Both the position numbers and the translations under genes were made by a program. Of a stretch of 64,000 nucleotides of DNA, positions 8,769 to 19,104 are shown in pieces. The stretch lies in NCBI GenBank assembly GCA_036927565.1, contig JAYESD010000008.1:126507498-126571497 (forward strand), given 5' to 3'. The DNA comes from Tuctoria greenei. Taxonomy: Eukaryota > Streptophyta > Magnoliopsida > Poales > Poaceae. Each line of letters begins with the position of its first letter. Within the stretch, counting starts at the first letter, position 1. Below the pieces are notes generated by a model. That model had not been told where the DNA came from. It was given only the letters and a program-made list of their open reading frames with translations, and ran no database searches.

Positions 8769-10300
8769 GTGACCTCCACCTCAGGGTCATCCAACGGCAA
8801 CAATGCTGTGCAACCTGTCGAAGAGAATCCTTCCAACATGCAGCAACCAGCAGGCGCCGTTGCCTCAGTGGGCATCGCACCACCACCACCACCATCTGCT
8901 CCGGTAAACAATGATGGACAGCAGGATGGGGTACTCGCATTGGTCACAGCATCAACGAAAAATAACCCTGAGAACGCGTTGATTGCTACGTGTACTCTAC
9001 TGGAGCGCCCACCAGCGCCTGGAGCACCTCAGGGTGCGACAGAACAGTGGCGTGCTGATGTGCAGCATCTAGTTGCAGCCGCAGCAGATGCCATCAGCAA
9101 CCAGAGTCCTCCCCCATCGGGGCAGGCCCCGACTCAATGTAGGACCTTGTCTGGGAGACTTGGTCCTCATGTATCACATCACCGGAGGCGTGCTGTATCT
9201 AAAAAGGTGACGTCGCTGCCTTCCGGGGCGCATCGCACCCACACCATGTCTAGGCTATCAATACACGATTTACGGTCAGAGCTTGACCGCCGCTACCGAC
9301 AGCAGGACAGCCGCGTCCATAATGAGCATGCTCGCGAGAGGCTCGGGACAACCCTGCTCCAGTGGGGGTAGGAGGAGGTTGTTCTTCCTTGGCCATGAAC
9401 CTATGCATGGTACATTGGCCATAGAAGTTCCAGCCTCATTTGCTGGAGAAATTCGACAGGACTGTCAACCGAGCCAAATTCCTTCAAATTTACTCCGCTG
9501 CTATACTTGCAGCAAGAGGCAATGAGGCTGTGACGGCCAACTACTTCCCTGTGGATCTAACTGGGACTTCCAGGTCCTGGTTCATTAGTCTTCCGCCCAA
9601 CTCCATCAAAAGTTGGCGAAGCTATGTCAAAAGTTCACTGCCAACTTTGGGAGCTCTTACACCCGACCAAGCACTGAACTGGATCTATTTGCTGTGAAGC
9701 AAACAACGGGGAAATCGCTGTGATCCTTCATCCAGCGATTTTCTCAAGTACGCAATACCATCCCTTCCATCTCGAACGCTTCTATTATCGTCACGTTCCG
9801 ATAGGGTGTCCGGGACAAGAAGATGTTGGAGAAGCTGGTGACAAAAGAAGTCACTAGCGTCATGGAGTTGTTCAGCCTGGCTGACAAGTGTGCTCGTGCC
9901 GCAGAGGCCCGAACAATGCACTCAAAACCAGCTCCAGAGGTTAACAAAAAGCCTTCCAAAGCTGAAGCCACTACCTTCGGTAGTGGCAAAAAGAAGAAGA
10001 AGTCCAACGACAAGAAAAGTCGTCAGCCAGTGCGCCTACTGCAGCAGCTGCTGCAGCTTCGAGTGGCCGGGGGCAGCGGCCTGGAAAACGACTTTGACCT
10101 TCGTCAGAAGATGGCGGTAGTTCCAAGATGTGGTGTCCAATCTACAAGATAGACAAGCACAGTCTGGAGGACTGCCGAGAGGTCCAAAATCTTGTCGAGC
10201 ACTACAACAAGCGTCGAGAAGAAGCTCCTTTCCGTCAGCGGGAAGGAAAACAAAAGGTTGACGAAGCTCTAGCTGAAATGAAGCTAGGCTTCCAGGACCC
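8769..10300 (+). pseudogene. Gypsy B gag (broken, 3' end cut by Sirevirus C)
   Basis: Gag polyprotein of a Tat-type Gypsy element. The N-terminal part (8769-9371) is Pro/Ala-rich with the conserved phrase EQWRADVQHLVAAAAD and a Ser/Arg stretch before THTMSRLSIHDLR. The capsid-like part follows in another frame at 9440-9697 (AAILAARGNEAVTANYFPVD, then SWFISLPPNSIKSW) and continues at 9823 with LEKLVTKEVTSVMELFSLAD. The zinc-finger-like region near 10129 reads MWCPIYKIDKHSLEDC. The E copy at 44331-46064 has the same order. At least four frame changes or stops disable it. It stops at 10300 inside the codons for FQDP, where C inserted, and continues at 33049. Confidence 0.85.
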
Positions 10301-10584
10301 TGTAAGTGCATCTAAGATATCCCTTGTGGGTTTTAGCTAATTGATTACAAACATATGAGATGCTAATGAAACTACTGAGATGATTGCAGGACAAACAAGT
10401 GAAACATTTCAGTGCACACAAAAAGGTGAAAAATGAAGTGGTGTTCAAAGAGAAATACTTTGATGAAGCTTGAAAGACCAAAATAGATTTTGAATGTATA
10501 GGGAGTGTATGAAAGACACACTCCAAGAGCTCACATCTTTGCGCGAGGGTAAGGGATTAAAATTAACCTAACTTTCACAAAGCA

Positions 10585-10930
10585 CCGGACTAGTCCGATC
10601 ATGGACCGGACTAGTCCGTTCACCTTTCCGGAATCCCACTCACAAGGAGATCAGACTAGTCTGTTCATCCACCGGACTAGTCCATTGATGTTTCTGGAGT
10701 CTCTCATACTGAGGGACCGAACTAGTCCGATCATTGACTGGACTAGTCCGTTGAACTTTCTGTAATCTCCCATTCGTGGAGATCGGACTAGTCCGATGAA
10801 CTTTCTGGAGTCACTTTCACACAGCACCGGACTAGTCCGAGGTTGGACCGGACTAGTCCGGCGAACTTTCTGGATCTCGAAACACATTGGGACTGGACAA
10901 GTCCGGACTTGCACCGGACTAGTCCGGTGT
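10585..10930 (+). repeat. Array of CGGACTAGTCCG palindromes in U3 of C
   Basis: About eleven exact or near copies of the 12-bp palindrome CGGACTAGTCCG. They come mostly in pairs whose starts are 21-22 bp apart (10585/10607, 10652/10673, 10718/10739, 10828/10849), and the pairs recur about every 66 bp, with 10784 unpaired. Spacers contain the repeated phrase CTTTCTGGAGTC. Palindromic repeats in LTRs are a known Sirevirus feature; a role as protein-binding or enhancer sites is inference. Confidence 0.85.
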
Positions 10931-10963
10931 TAGGGTTTTTCAACGGCTAGCTTTTGGAAACCC

Positions 10964-10971
10964 TATAAATA
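10964..10971 (+). promoter_or_regulatory. TATA box of C 5' LTR
   Basis: TATAAATA in ACCCTATAAATAGAGAG, directly downstream of the palindrome array. The same box is at 32286-32293 in the 3' LTR, and on the minus strand at 53631-53638 in F. Confidence 0.8.
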
Positions 10972-11724
10972 GAGAGTCCACGACTTTCCTATGAACACAC
11001 ACGTCGAATATTGATCAAAGAGCAAACCCTAGCGCCGCCACTTTGTCCCAAGAGCCCAAAACACATCTCCCCACACATCTAAAGTTCAAAAAGAGTGAAA
11101 CAATTGAACACTTGGATTCGGGATTGGGAGATCGTCATTCTTTCATTGCAAGCTCTTGGGGTTTGATCTTTCTACACTCATACTCTGCATTGTAATACTT
11201 TTGAGTGTATTTGATCACTTTTTCATTGTAATTCTCGTGGGAGCCCTCAACGTGTGAGGTTGCCCCACAAACTTGGTGATTACCCGTGATAGTGGAATCA
11301 AGTCGGCCTTCGTGGTGACTTGAAGAGGGAAAGGGTTGGAGACCCGGCTCTGTGTGAGCTTCCTCGACGAGGACGTAGATCTCGCGGTGAGATCGAACCT
11401 CGGGAAAAATTCGTGTGTCTTGTGTCTCATTTAGTTTAAATTTTGTTCATTAGATCATTTGAGTGCTAAACTTCAACATAAGGCAATTAGAAGTTACGCC
11501 TGCATTCTTATATTAATATCAAGTACAAATATCAGTTGTTCTCAATTCCGCTGCTAAAGAAATTTATTTTCCCAATTAACACCTGATCAACACACATAAT
11601 TTTTGCACACCGGACTAGTCCGCCCACACAACCGGACTAGTCCAGCCAACTAAGTTTTGACGATTCTATTAAGTGTGCAGGAAATTCAAAAGGCCTATTC
11701 ACCCCCCCTCTAGGCCACATTCAA

Positions 11725-11741
11725 TTGGTATTAAAGCAAGG
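11725..11741 (+). other. Primer-binding site of C (initiator tRNA-Met type, decayed)
   Basis: TTGGTATTAAAGCAAGG follows the LTR by one base. F has TGGTATCAGAGCAAGG at the same place, the usual plant Copia PBS complementary to initiator tRNA-Met. C differs by two transitions. Confidence 0.8.
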
Positions 11742-11777
11742 TTCTCCACCAACGAGACTCACATCTCGGAGAGATCA

Positions 11778-14048
11778 ATGGCCTCTAAGAAGAACACCGA
11801 TATCTCGAAGATAAAGATCAATGAGGAGGAACAAGAAACTAAAGCTTTTGATGTGCTGAAAGAGAGCCCACACGATGATGAAGAAGTGCGACAATTGAAG
11901 GTACTTCTGAGAAAGAAGCTGCTAGGACAAAAAGGAAAGGAAGAAGAGAAGACGGCAGGGAGCGGTCATCACGACTACTCCCGACAGCCTTACAACTACA
12001 ACCGTCTCAACTCAAACAACCATTATCTTTCTATTCCTATGGGAAAACCTCCACAGTTTGACGGAAGCGACTATACAATGTGGAAGTACAACATGAAGAT
12101 GCATCTAATATCCCTAAATCCTAGTCTATGGCACATCGTTTGCACTGGCATAGATATCCCGGACACGGATGAAGAACTCACCCCAGAACAAGAACAAGAG
12201 ATTCACAGAAATGCACAAGCTGTCGCCGTGATCACATCATCATTAAGTAGAGAGGAATTCACCAAGATTGATGGCTTAGAAAGTGCAAAGAAAATCTAGG
12301 ATACACTTAAGACGGCTCACGAAGGAAATAGATTGGTTTGTGAAGCAAAAATAGAAATGCTTGAAGGAGAGTTGGGGAGATTCGATATTGAAGAAGGCGA
12401 ATCACCTCAAGACGTGTACAACCGGATGAAGGCAATCATCAACAAGCTACGTGCCTATGGAAGTAAGAAATGGACGGATCACGAGGTAGTCAAGAGAATG
12501 ATTAGAGCCTTCATGCCAAGAAATGTCACACTCTGCTCAATGATTAGAGAAAGCCCCGGTTTTCATAAATTGACCCCGGATGAGTTGTTCGGGAAGATCA
12601 TAAATCACGAGATGATGGAGAAAGAGGCAAAATACGTCAAAGACTTGGCCGAACTCACCTCCTCCAAAAGGAAAGAGGTCACTCTCAAAGCTACATGCCG
12701 ACCCAAACTCAAAGGAGCTCGTGAAGATCAAGACGATGGGCACACAAGTGACGAGAGCACCAATCTTGATGATGTGGAAATGGTACTCTTTATCAAGAAG
12801 TTTAAGCGAATGATGAAAAGAAGACACGGCAACAACTCAAATGAAGGCAAAAGCAAGGACAGAGGAAAATACAAGGCTCGACGCACTTGCTACAACTGCG
12901 GAGAGTATGGTCACTTCATGATGGACTGCCCCAACGAAGAAAACAAAAAGAAGAAGGAAACATGATCTCAAGAAAAGAAAAATTTCAGAAAAAGAAGACA
13001 AAACCATCAAGCTCACATTGGCAAGGAGTGGGACTCAAACGACGAGTCCTCCTCTGATGAAGAAGAAGAGATGGCCACTATTGCAATCAAGAAGCCCACT
13101 ATGAAGGCCACACTCTTTCCAAACATGGGAAGACAGGAAATGAACAACCACACTTGCCTTATGGCTAAGGAAGGCAAGAAAAAGGTACGGCTCACTCCTC
13201 CTACGCTAAATTCCTCTATTGATGACTTTGACAGCTCTAGCGATAATGATGAAATGTTTAGAGGGCTAAGTAAAATTGCTCTAAAGAAAATAGAAATGTT
13301 GTCGAACGAAATTTTTGATAAGGAAGAACTTATTGATCGACAAGAAGATATGCTCATACGTGAAAGGAAGAAATATCAAGAAGTTGAAAAGCTTCTCAAG
13401 CTTGAAAGAGTGAAGAACAAGTCGCTTGAAGTTGAGCTAGTCTTGAGTAAGGAAACTTACTCAAAGCTAAAGGACTCGCATATTGCAATCAAGGAAGAAC
13501 TTGCTAACTTGTCAAAAGTTAACAAGATCCTTGAGGTGCAAGTTGAGTCGCTCAAGCAAAGTGACTCTTCTTCCTCCAAGAGCTCTTCCTCCAAATATAT
13601 GAGTTCGACAACAATCGGAACTTGCACTTGCTCTAGTAAGAAGAATATTATTTCTAATACATCAACTTCTCGTAATATGCATGCCCCTCCAAGAGGCATC
13701 TTTGATAAGGAGAAGATCAAATATGCACGCAGTGCATACATGGTCACTAGACCTCCTAATATCAAAGATGGCCTTGGTTTTGATAAGAACAAACACATGC
13801 CTACTTCTAATCATGCTAAGAATAGAATTGTCTTTGTCAAGGAAAAATATCATGAATCTGAACCACAAACATTGTTTCATACATTTAATGCTTCTTATGT
13901 TCTTATGAAAGCTAAAAACGGAAGAGTCATTGCCAAATATATAGGGCCACGCCACAAGAACTTGAAAACTTGTGTGTGGGTGCCAAAGACTCTTGTGACT
14001 AACCTGAGAGGACCCAAGCAAGATTGGGTACCTAAAACCAAGGAATAA
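11778..14048 (+). pseudogene. Sirevirus C gag (two nonsense codons)
   Basis: Capsid/nucleocapsid protein of a Sirevirus. I start at the ATG at 11778 (MASKKNTDISK) rather than the upstream in-frame ATG, because it follows the leader. The frame runs to 14048 with two stops: TAG at 12297-12299, where tryptophan is expected (TGG to TAG), and TGA at 12963-12965. Features: PPQFDGSDYTMWK near residue 95, FDIEEGESPQDVYNRMK near 205, MIRESPGF near 255, a CX2CX4HX4C zinc knuckle (CYNCGEYGHFMMDC, about 12889-12930), and a long coiled-coil/Ser-rich region at 13250-13620. This large gag with an extension after the knuckle is typical of the lineage. It ends at a stop also present in F, after which pol is in another frame. 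Confidence 0.88.
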
Positions 14049-14055
14049 TTCTTTT

Positions 14056-17000
14056 TTGCAGGCTTACTCCTCCGGCGGAACAAAATGGGTACTTGATAGC
14101 GGATGCACAAATCACATGACCGGAGAGAGAGATATGTTTGTGGAGTACGAGCACAACAAGGATCCAGGTGAAGGCATATACTTCGGAGACAACAGCCAAG
14201 GAAAGGTCCTTGGTAGCGGTAACATTGAAATATCCTCTCAACATACCCTGTCAAATGTTTTACACGTAGATTCTCTAGATTATAACCTTTTGTCAATATC
14301 CCAACTATGCGACAAAGGTTACAACTGCTTATTCACTGATGAGGGTGTGACTGTTTTTAGAAGAAGCGATGACTCGATTGCATTCAAGGGAATGTTGAAG
14401 GGCAAGCTTTATCTAGTTGACTTCAACAAAGATAAAGCCGAACTCAACACTTGCTTGGCTGCTAAGACCAACATGGGATGGCTGTGGCATAGACGGCTAG
14501 CCCATGTTGGGATGAGAAATATGCAGAAACTTCTAAAAGGTGGTCACATCCGTGGTCTTAAGGATGTGGTTTTTGAAAAGGACAGGCCGTGCAGCGCTTG
14601 TCAAGCAGGAAAACAAGTCGGAGCACCACACCCCGCCAAGAATGTGATGACCACCGCAAGACTGCTGGAACTTCTCCACATGGATCTTTTTGGTGCAGTC
14701 TCGTACATCAGCATCGGCGGTAACAAATACGGTTTAGTAATTGTTGATGATTTTTCAAGATTTACCTGGGTATTTTTCTTGTATGATAAATCAGAAACTC
14801 AGGGGATCCTCATGAAGTTCTTGAGAAGAGCTCAGAACGAATTCTCATCAACCATAAAGACCATCAGAAGTGACAACGGGACAGAATTCAAGAATCTCCA
14901 AGTTGAAGAGTTTCACAATGAAGAAGGGATAAAGCATGAATTCTCAGCACCCTACTCCCCTCAACAAAATGGAGTGGCCGAAAGGAAGAATAGAACATTA
15001 ATCGAAATGGCGAGAACCATGTTGGATGAATACAAGACATCAGATCGGTTTTGGGCAGAGGCGGTGAACACCGCTTGCCATGCCACTAATCGTCTGTACC
15101 TCCATCGACTGCTGAAGAAAACTCCATATGAGCTCCTTACCGGTAAAAAGCCAAATGTTCTTACTTTAAAGTTTTTGGTTACAAATGTTTTATTCTGAAC
15201 AAGAAACAGAGGGCCTCGAAGTTTGCTTCAAAGTCCGATGAAGGATTCTTGCTCGGTTATGAATCGAATGCCTACGCCTATCGTGTCTTCAACAAGGTGT
15301 CCGGCCTAGTTGAAGTAGCACGTGACGTAGTGTTCGATGAATCTAAAGGCTCACAAGTGGAGCAAGTTGATAAGTGTGTGCTAGATGAAGAAGAAGCTCC
15401 ATATGAAGCACTGAAGAAAATGGGACTTGGCGATATCTTACCACAAGAGCAAACATTCGACTCAAATGCACAAGTTGAACCTCAACACGGAGGCAATGAT
15501 CAAGGGGGAGCCCTTGCACAAGATCAAGAGGAGGAAGGTCAAGAAGATCAGGACCATCATGAAAGCAATGATCTAGGGGGAGACAATGTACATGAAGATA
15601 ATGAAGAACAAGCAACTACACAAGCTCCACACCCAAGAGTACACCAGAGCGTGCAAAGAGACCACCCTGTCAACAACATCATTGGAGATATTGCAAAGGG
15701 AGTAACTACTAGATCTCGAGTTGCAAATTTTTGTGAATCCTACTCTTTTGTGTCTTTTCTAGAACCATACAGGGTAGAAGAAGCCTTAGGGGATCCAGAC
15801 TGGGTGATTGCAATGCAAGAGGAGTTGAACAACTTCAAGAGAAATGAAGTATGGGAGCTAGTGGAGAGACCAAAGGCAAACATAGTTGGAACTAAATGGG
15901 TCTTTCAGAACAAGCAAGATGAACATGGAGTAGTAACAAGAAATAAGGCAAGACTGGTGGCCAAAGGTTATTCTCAGGTTGAAGGTTTGGACTTCTATGA
16001 AACTTTCGCTCCTGTAGCTAGACTTGAGTCCATTCGTATTTTTATTGGCATATGCTACTCACCATAATTTTAAGCTGTATCAAATGGACGTCAAAAGAGC
16101 TTTCTTAAACGGCCCAATCAAGGAGGAAGTTTATGTGGAGCAGCCACCAGGATTCGAAGACCCGAAGTATCCCAACCATGTCTACAAACTGCGTAAGGCT
16201 CTCTATGGCCTCAAACAAGCTCCTCGAGCTTGGTATGAGTGTCTTAGAGATTTTCTAATTCAGAATGGATTCAAAATTGGTAAAGCTGACTATACACTTT
16301 TCACTAAACATTGTGATGATCGTTTATTTGTATGTCAAATTTACATTGATGATATTATCTTTGGCTCAACTAACAAATCCTTTTGTGAAGAGTTTAGAGA
16401 AATTATGACAGATAGGTTCGAGATGTCAATGATGGGCGAATTAAAGTTCTTCTTGGGATTCCAAGTCAAGCAACTAAGAGAAGGTACATTTATAAGCCAA
16501 ACCAAATATACACAAGAAATTATCAAGAAATTGAATATGGACAAAGCCAAGCCCATCAAGACACCCATGGCCACAAATGGACATCTCGACCTCAATGAAG
16601 ACGGTCCAAATGTAGATCAAAAGGTATATCGGTCCATGATTGGCTCTTTATTTTATTTATGTGCATCTAGGCCAGATATTATGCTTAGTGTTTGCTTGTG
16701 TGCAAGGTTTCAAGCTGCACCTAAAGAGTGTCATTTAGTTGCTGTAAAAAGAATCCTAAGGTACCTTGTGCACACACCCACCTTGGTCCTTTGGTATCCC
16801 AAAGGATCCAAATTTAACTTGATAGGATATTCCGATGCCGACTATGCAGGATGCAAAGTCGATAGAAAGAGCACGTCAGGGACTTGTCAGTTTCTTGGTA
16901 GGTCCCTGGTATCTTGGTCATCTAAAAAGCAAAACTCCATTGCCCTTTCCATAGCAGAAGCAGAATATATTGCAGCCGGTAGCTGTTGCGCCCAATTACT

Positions 17001-17295
17001 TTGGATGCGGCAAACCCTTAGGGACTACGGCTACAATCTTAACCATATCCCACTTCTATGTGACAATGAAAGTGCTATAAAAATTGCACACAACCCAGTA
17101 GAGCACTCAAGAACTAAGCACATAGATATCCATCATCATTTTCTTAGAGATCATTCATTAAAAGGTGACATTGCTATTTCACATGTTAGAACTGAAAAAC
17201 AACTTGCAGATATTTTTACCAAACCATTGGATGAGAAAAGGTTTTGTGAACTTAGGAATGAACTTAATATTCTTGACTCTCGAAATGTGGCTTGA
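14056..17295 (+). pseudogene. Sirevirus C pol: PR-IN-RT-RNase H (two frameshifts)
   Basis: Polyprotein that copies and integrates the element. In order: protease WVLDSGCTNHMTG (14090); pre-integrase LWHRRLAHVG ... CSACQAGK (14480-14610); integrase core DLFGAV ... IVDDFSRFTWVFF, RSDNGTEFKN and QQNGVAERKNRTL with the DDE triad kept (14685-15000); reverse transcriptase YQMDVKRAFLNG, KALYGLKQAPRAWYE and catalytic YIDDIIFGS (16075-16375); RNase H YSDADYAGCKVDRKSTSG, AEAEYIAAG and QLADIFTKPL (16825-17230). One-base indels near 15170 and 16040 (in a T run) shift the frame, giving open blocks 14056-15198, 15249-16067 and 16024-17295. Otherwise well preserved. It begins next to a splice-acceptor-like TTCTTTTTTGCAG. 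Confidence 0.92.
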
Positions 17296-18136
17296 AACGT
17301 TGCACATTTGGTTGATACTTCAAATGTTACATTTTATTGCTAAAACTGCCCCTCACTTTTTTCTCCTAAGAAAACTATTTTCAATGAAGAAATCTTGGAA
17401 TTTATGACCATGTTTTTGTGTTGATTGCTTTCTGGTCATAATCACCAAGATTATTTGCAAAACTTGTCCTTGGATCACTATTGGTTATCTCCAAATACTT
17501 AGTTTGTCCAGTATCACCGCACTAGTCAGGTTTGCCACCGGACTAGTCCGGATAATCCCTCTTCCTAGGGTTTTCAGGGACACCGGACTAGTCCGCCCTC
17601 AGACCGGACTAGTCCGGTCGGCTGCCTATATAAGCAGCTGGCCCGTTTCAAATCTCCCTCCACTTGACCTAAACCCTCTCCTCTCAAACCCTAGCCCCCA
17701 AAAGGTGATTTTCGAGTTGAGCCCTCATAATCCAAGCTCTCTCCGTGGGAAACTCTCCCCCCGTCGAGTTGGTACTCCTCTCCAAACTCATCCGGACAGA
17801 TTTGCGCTCCTTCAACGCGAATCCTCAAATCTCGGTAAATTTCTCCCTAAAATCAAACTCTCAACATTTCTAGTCCTAGTTTGTTTCTCTTGATTCTAAG
17901 GAAGTACATTAGCTTCAGAGATGTATTCCTTTCACCTTCATACTCATTTGCACCCTAGATAGAATTTGTGATTCTAGCTTTGTTAGGGTTCTTGTGCCAG
18001 GCCGGACTAGTCCGGCCCCTAGGTACGGACAAGTCTGGTACAACGGACTAGTCCGCACTCTGAAACCGGACAAGTCCGGTCTCTGACACTTGAATCCTCA
18101 CATCACCTTCATTCTCAGTTTATTCTCATCTAAATC
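17296..18136 (+). other. Spacer between pol and additional ORF of C, with palindromes
   Basis: Non-coding. It holds palindromes at about 17520-17620 (GGACTAGTCCGG types) and again at 18000-18080, with a TATA-like TATATAAG at 17627-17634 between them. GTAAATTT near 17834 and CATTCTCAG near 18116 could be 5' and 3' splice sites of a leader intron. F has palindromes in the equivalent place (56885-56965 and 57364-57465). Confidence 0.6.
17627..17634 (+). promoter_or_regulatory. Candidate internal promoter for the additional ORF of C
   Basis: TATATAAG in GCTGCCTATATAAGCAGC, just downstream of a palindrome pair. This is the same layout as the LTR promoter (palindromes then TATA at 10585-10971). 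It lies 503 bp before the ORF start at 18137. Promoter function is inferred. Confidence 0.45.
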
Positions 18137-19104
18137 ATGAACTCCTTGTTAAGCATGATGTCTTCAAGCTCGGATGACAACTCCTTCCATGCTGATGAAG
18201 AAGTTGAGCGCGAAAAGGTGAAGAGAGCCAAGGAGAGGTACATGAAGAAAAGGCATGATGTAAATGTGCACTCTCCACCCTCCGACGACAACTTGCCCAA
18301 GAAAAGGAGGGTAGTTGTGAAGAAGGCCCAAGGAATGGCCGGTGAGAGCTCCTCAGGGCCAAAGAGGACTCTCAACAAGGGAAAAGGGCTTGCTAGTGGT
18401 CCCATTGGACCCTTGAAAATGAAAAACCCAAGTCACCGCAACAGGCAGCGCTCAAGCAAGGATTTCACTGGAAAAGGGGGTGAGCTTGCCGACAGCTTCA
18501 GGAAGGTTGATGTGTATGCTCAACCTCAGCAATGCTCAGACCCAAGATTTTGGAGCAACTTCCATGCCGACTACTACGAGCATGTGTACATGAAGATGAA
18601 GAATCCCGTTGGGAAGAGTCAATTGGTGAACATCGGGTACATGCAGTCAAATAAGTATCCTGCTTTCCGTGAGGTGGTTGAGTCCCTGGAGAGGCACGGA
18701 CTGAAGGAACTGTTTTCCTTTGAAAATGACTGGAACAATGAGGTGATTGCCCAATTCTACTCTACCCTCTACTTTGCTCGGGGTGATGGAGACAGTCTTA
18801 CTTGGATGACCCATGGTTCCAAGTATAGTGTCAGTTATGATGAGTTTGCAAGGATTCTCCACCTTGAGCATACCTTGGATCATGATCTAGTCATCCATAA
18901 TTTGCAACCCCTGGAGAAGGATGAGCTCACATTTCTTTATGACACAAGTATGCCGTATGTTGCTCCCACTATCAAATATTTGAAGCCCTTCTATGTGGTC
19001 CTCAACAGAATTTTGAGGAAGACAATAGCCCCAAAAGATGGAGATGCGGGGACTATTCAAGGAACCTTGAGGACCCTAATGAAGGTCATTGGTGGGAGGA
19101 GACC
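18137..19104 (+). pseudogene. Sirevirus C additional ORF, 5' part (cut by D)
   Basis: The extra 3' gene of the Sirevirus. It starts MNSLLSMMSSSSDDNSFHAD, has a Lys/Arg-rich region (residues 25-110), then a conserved domain from about residue 135: FWSNFHADYYEHVYMKMKN, KELFSFENDWNNEVIAQFYS, TWMTHGSKYSVSYDEFARIL. This resembles the domain annotated in plants as 'putative plant transposon protein'; its function is unknown. The F copy (54952-56786) has the same order. The frame is open from 18137 until D interrupts at 19104, and the rest is at 30648-31199. Env-like roles proposed for such ORFs are not supported here: I see no signal peptide. Confidence 0.8.

Larger units (their letters stand above)
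10301..11723 (+). repeat. 5' LTR of Sirevirus C (1,423 bp)
   Basis: Starts TGTAAGTGCATCTAAG and ends CTAGGCCACATTCA. The 3' LTR at 31611-33048 is closely similar by eye, with scattered substitutions and a 12-bp palindrome insertion. U3 holds the palindrome array at 10585-10930, then TATAAATA at 10964. Two more palindromes sit near the 3' end, at about 11611 and 11632. Confidence 0.93.

Noticed and set aside
10585..10930. CRISPR-like array of repeats and spacers
   Set aside because: Repeats are 12-bp palindromes in an LTR of a plant retrotransposon, spacers are similar to one another, and the array is copied in both LTRs.
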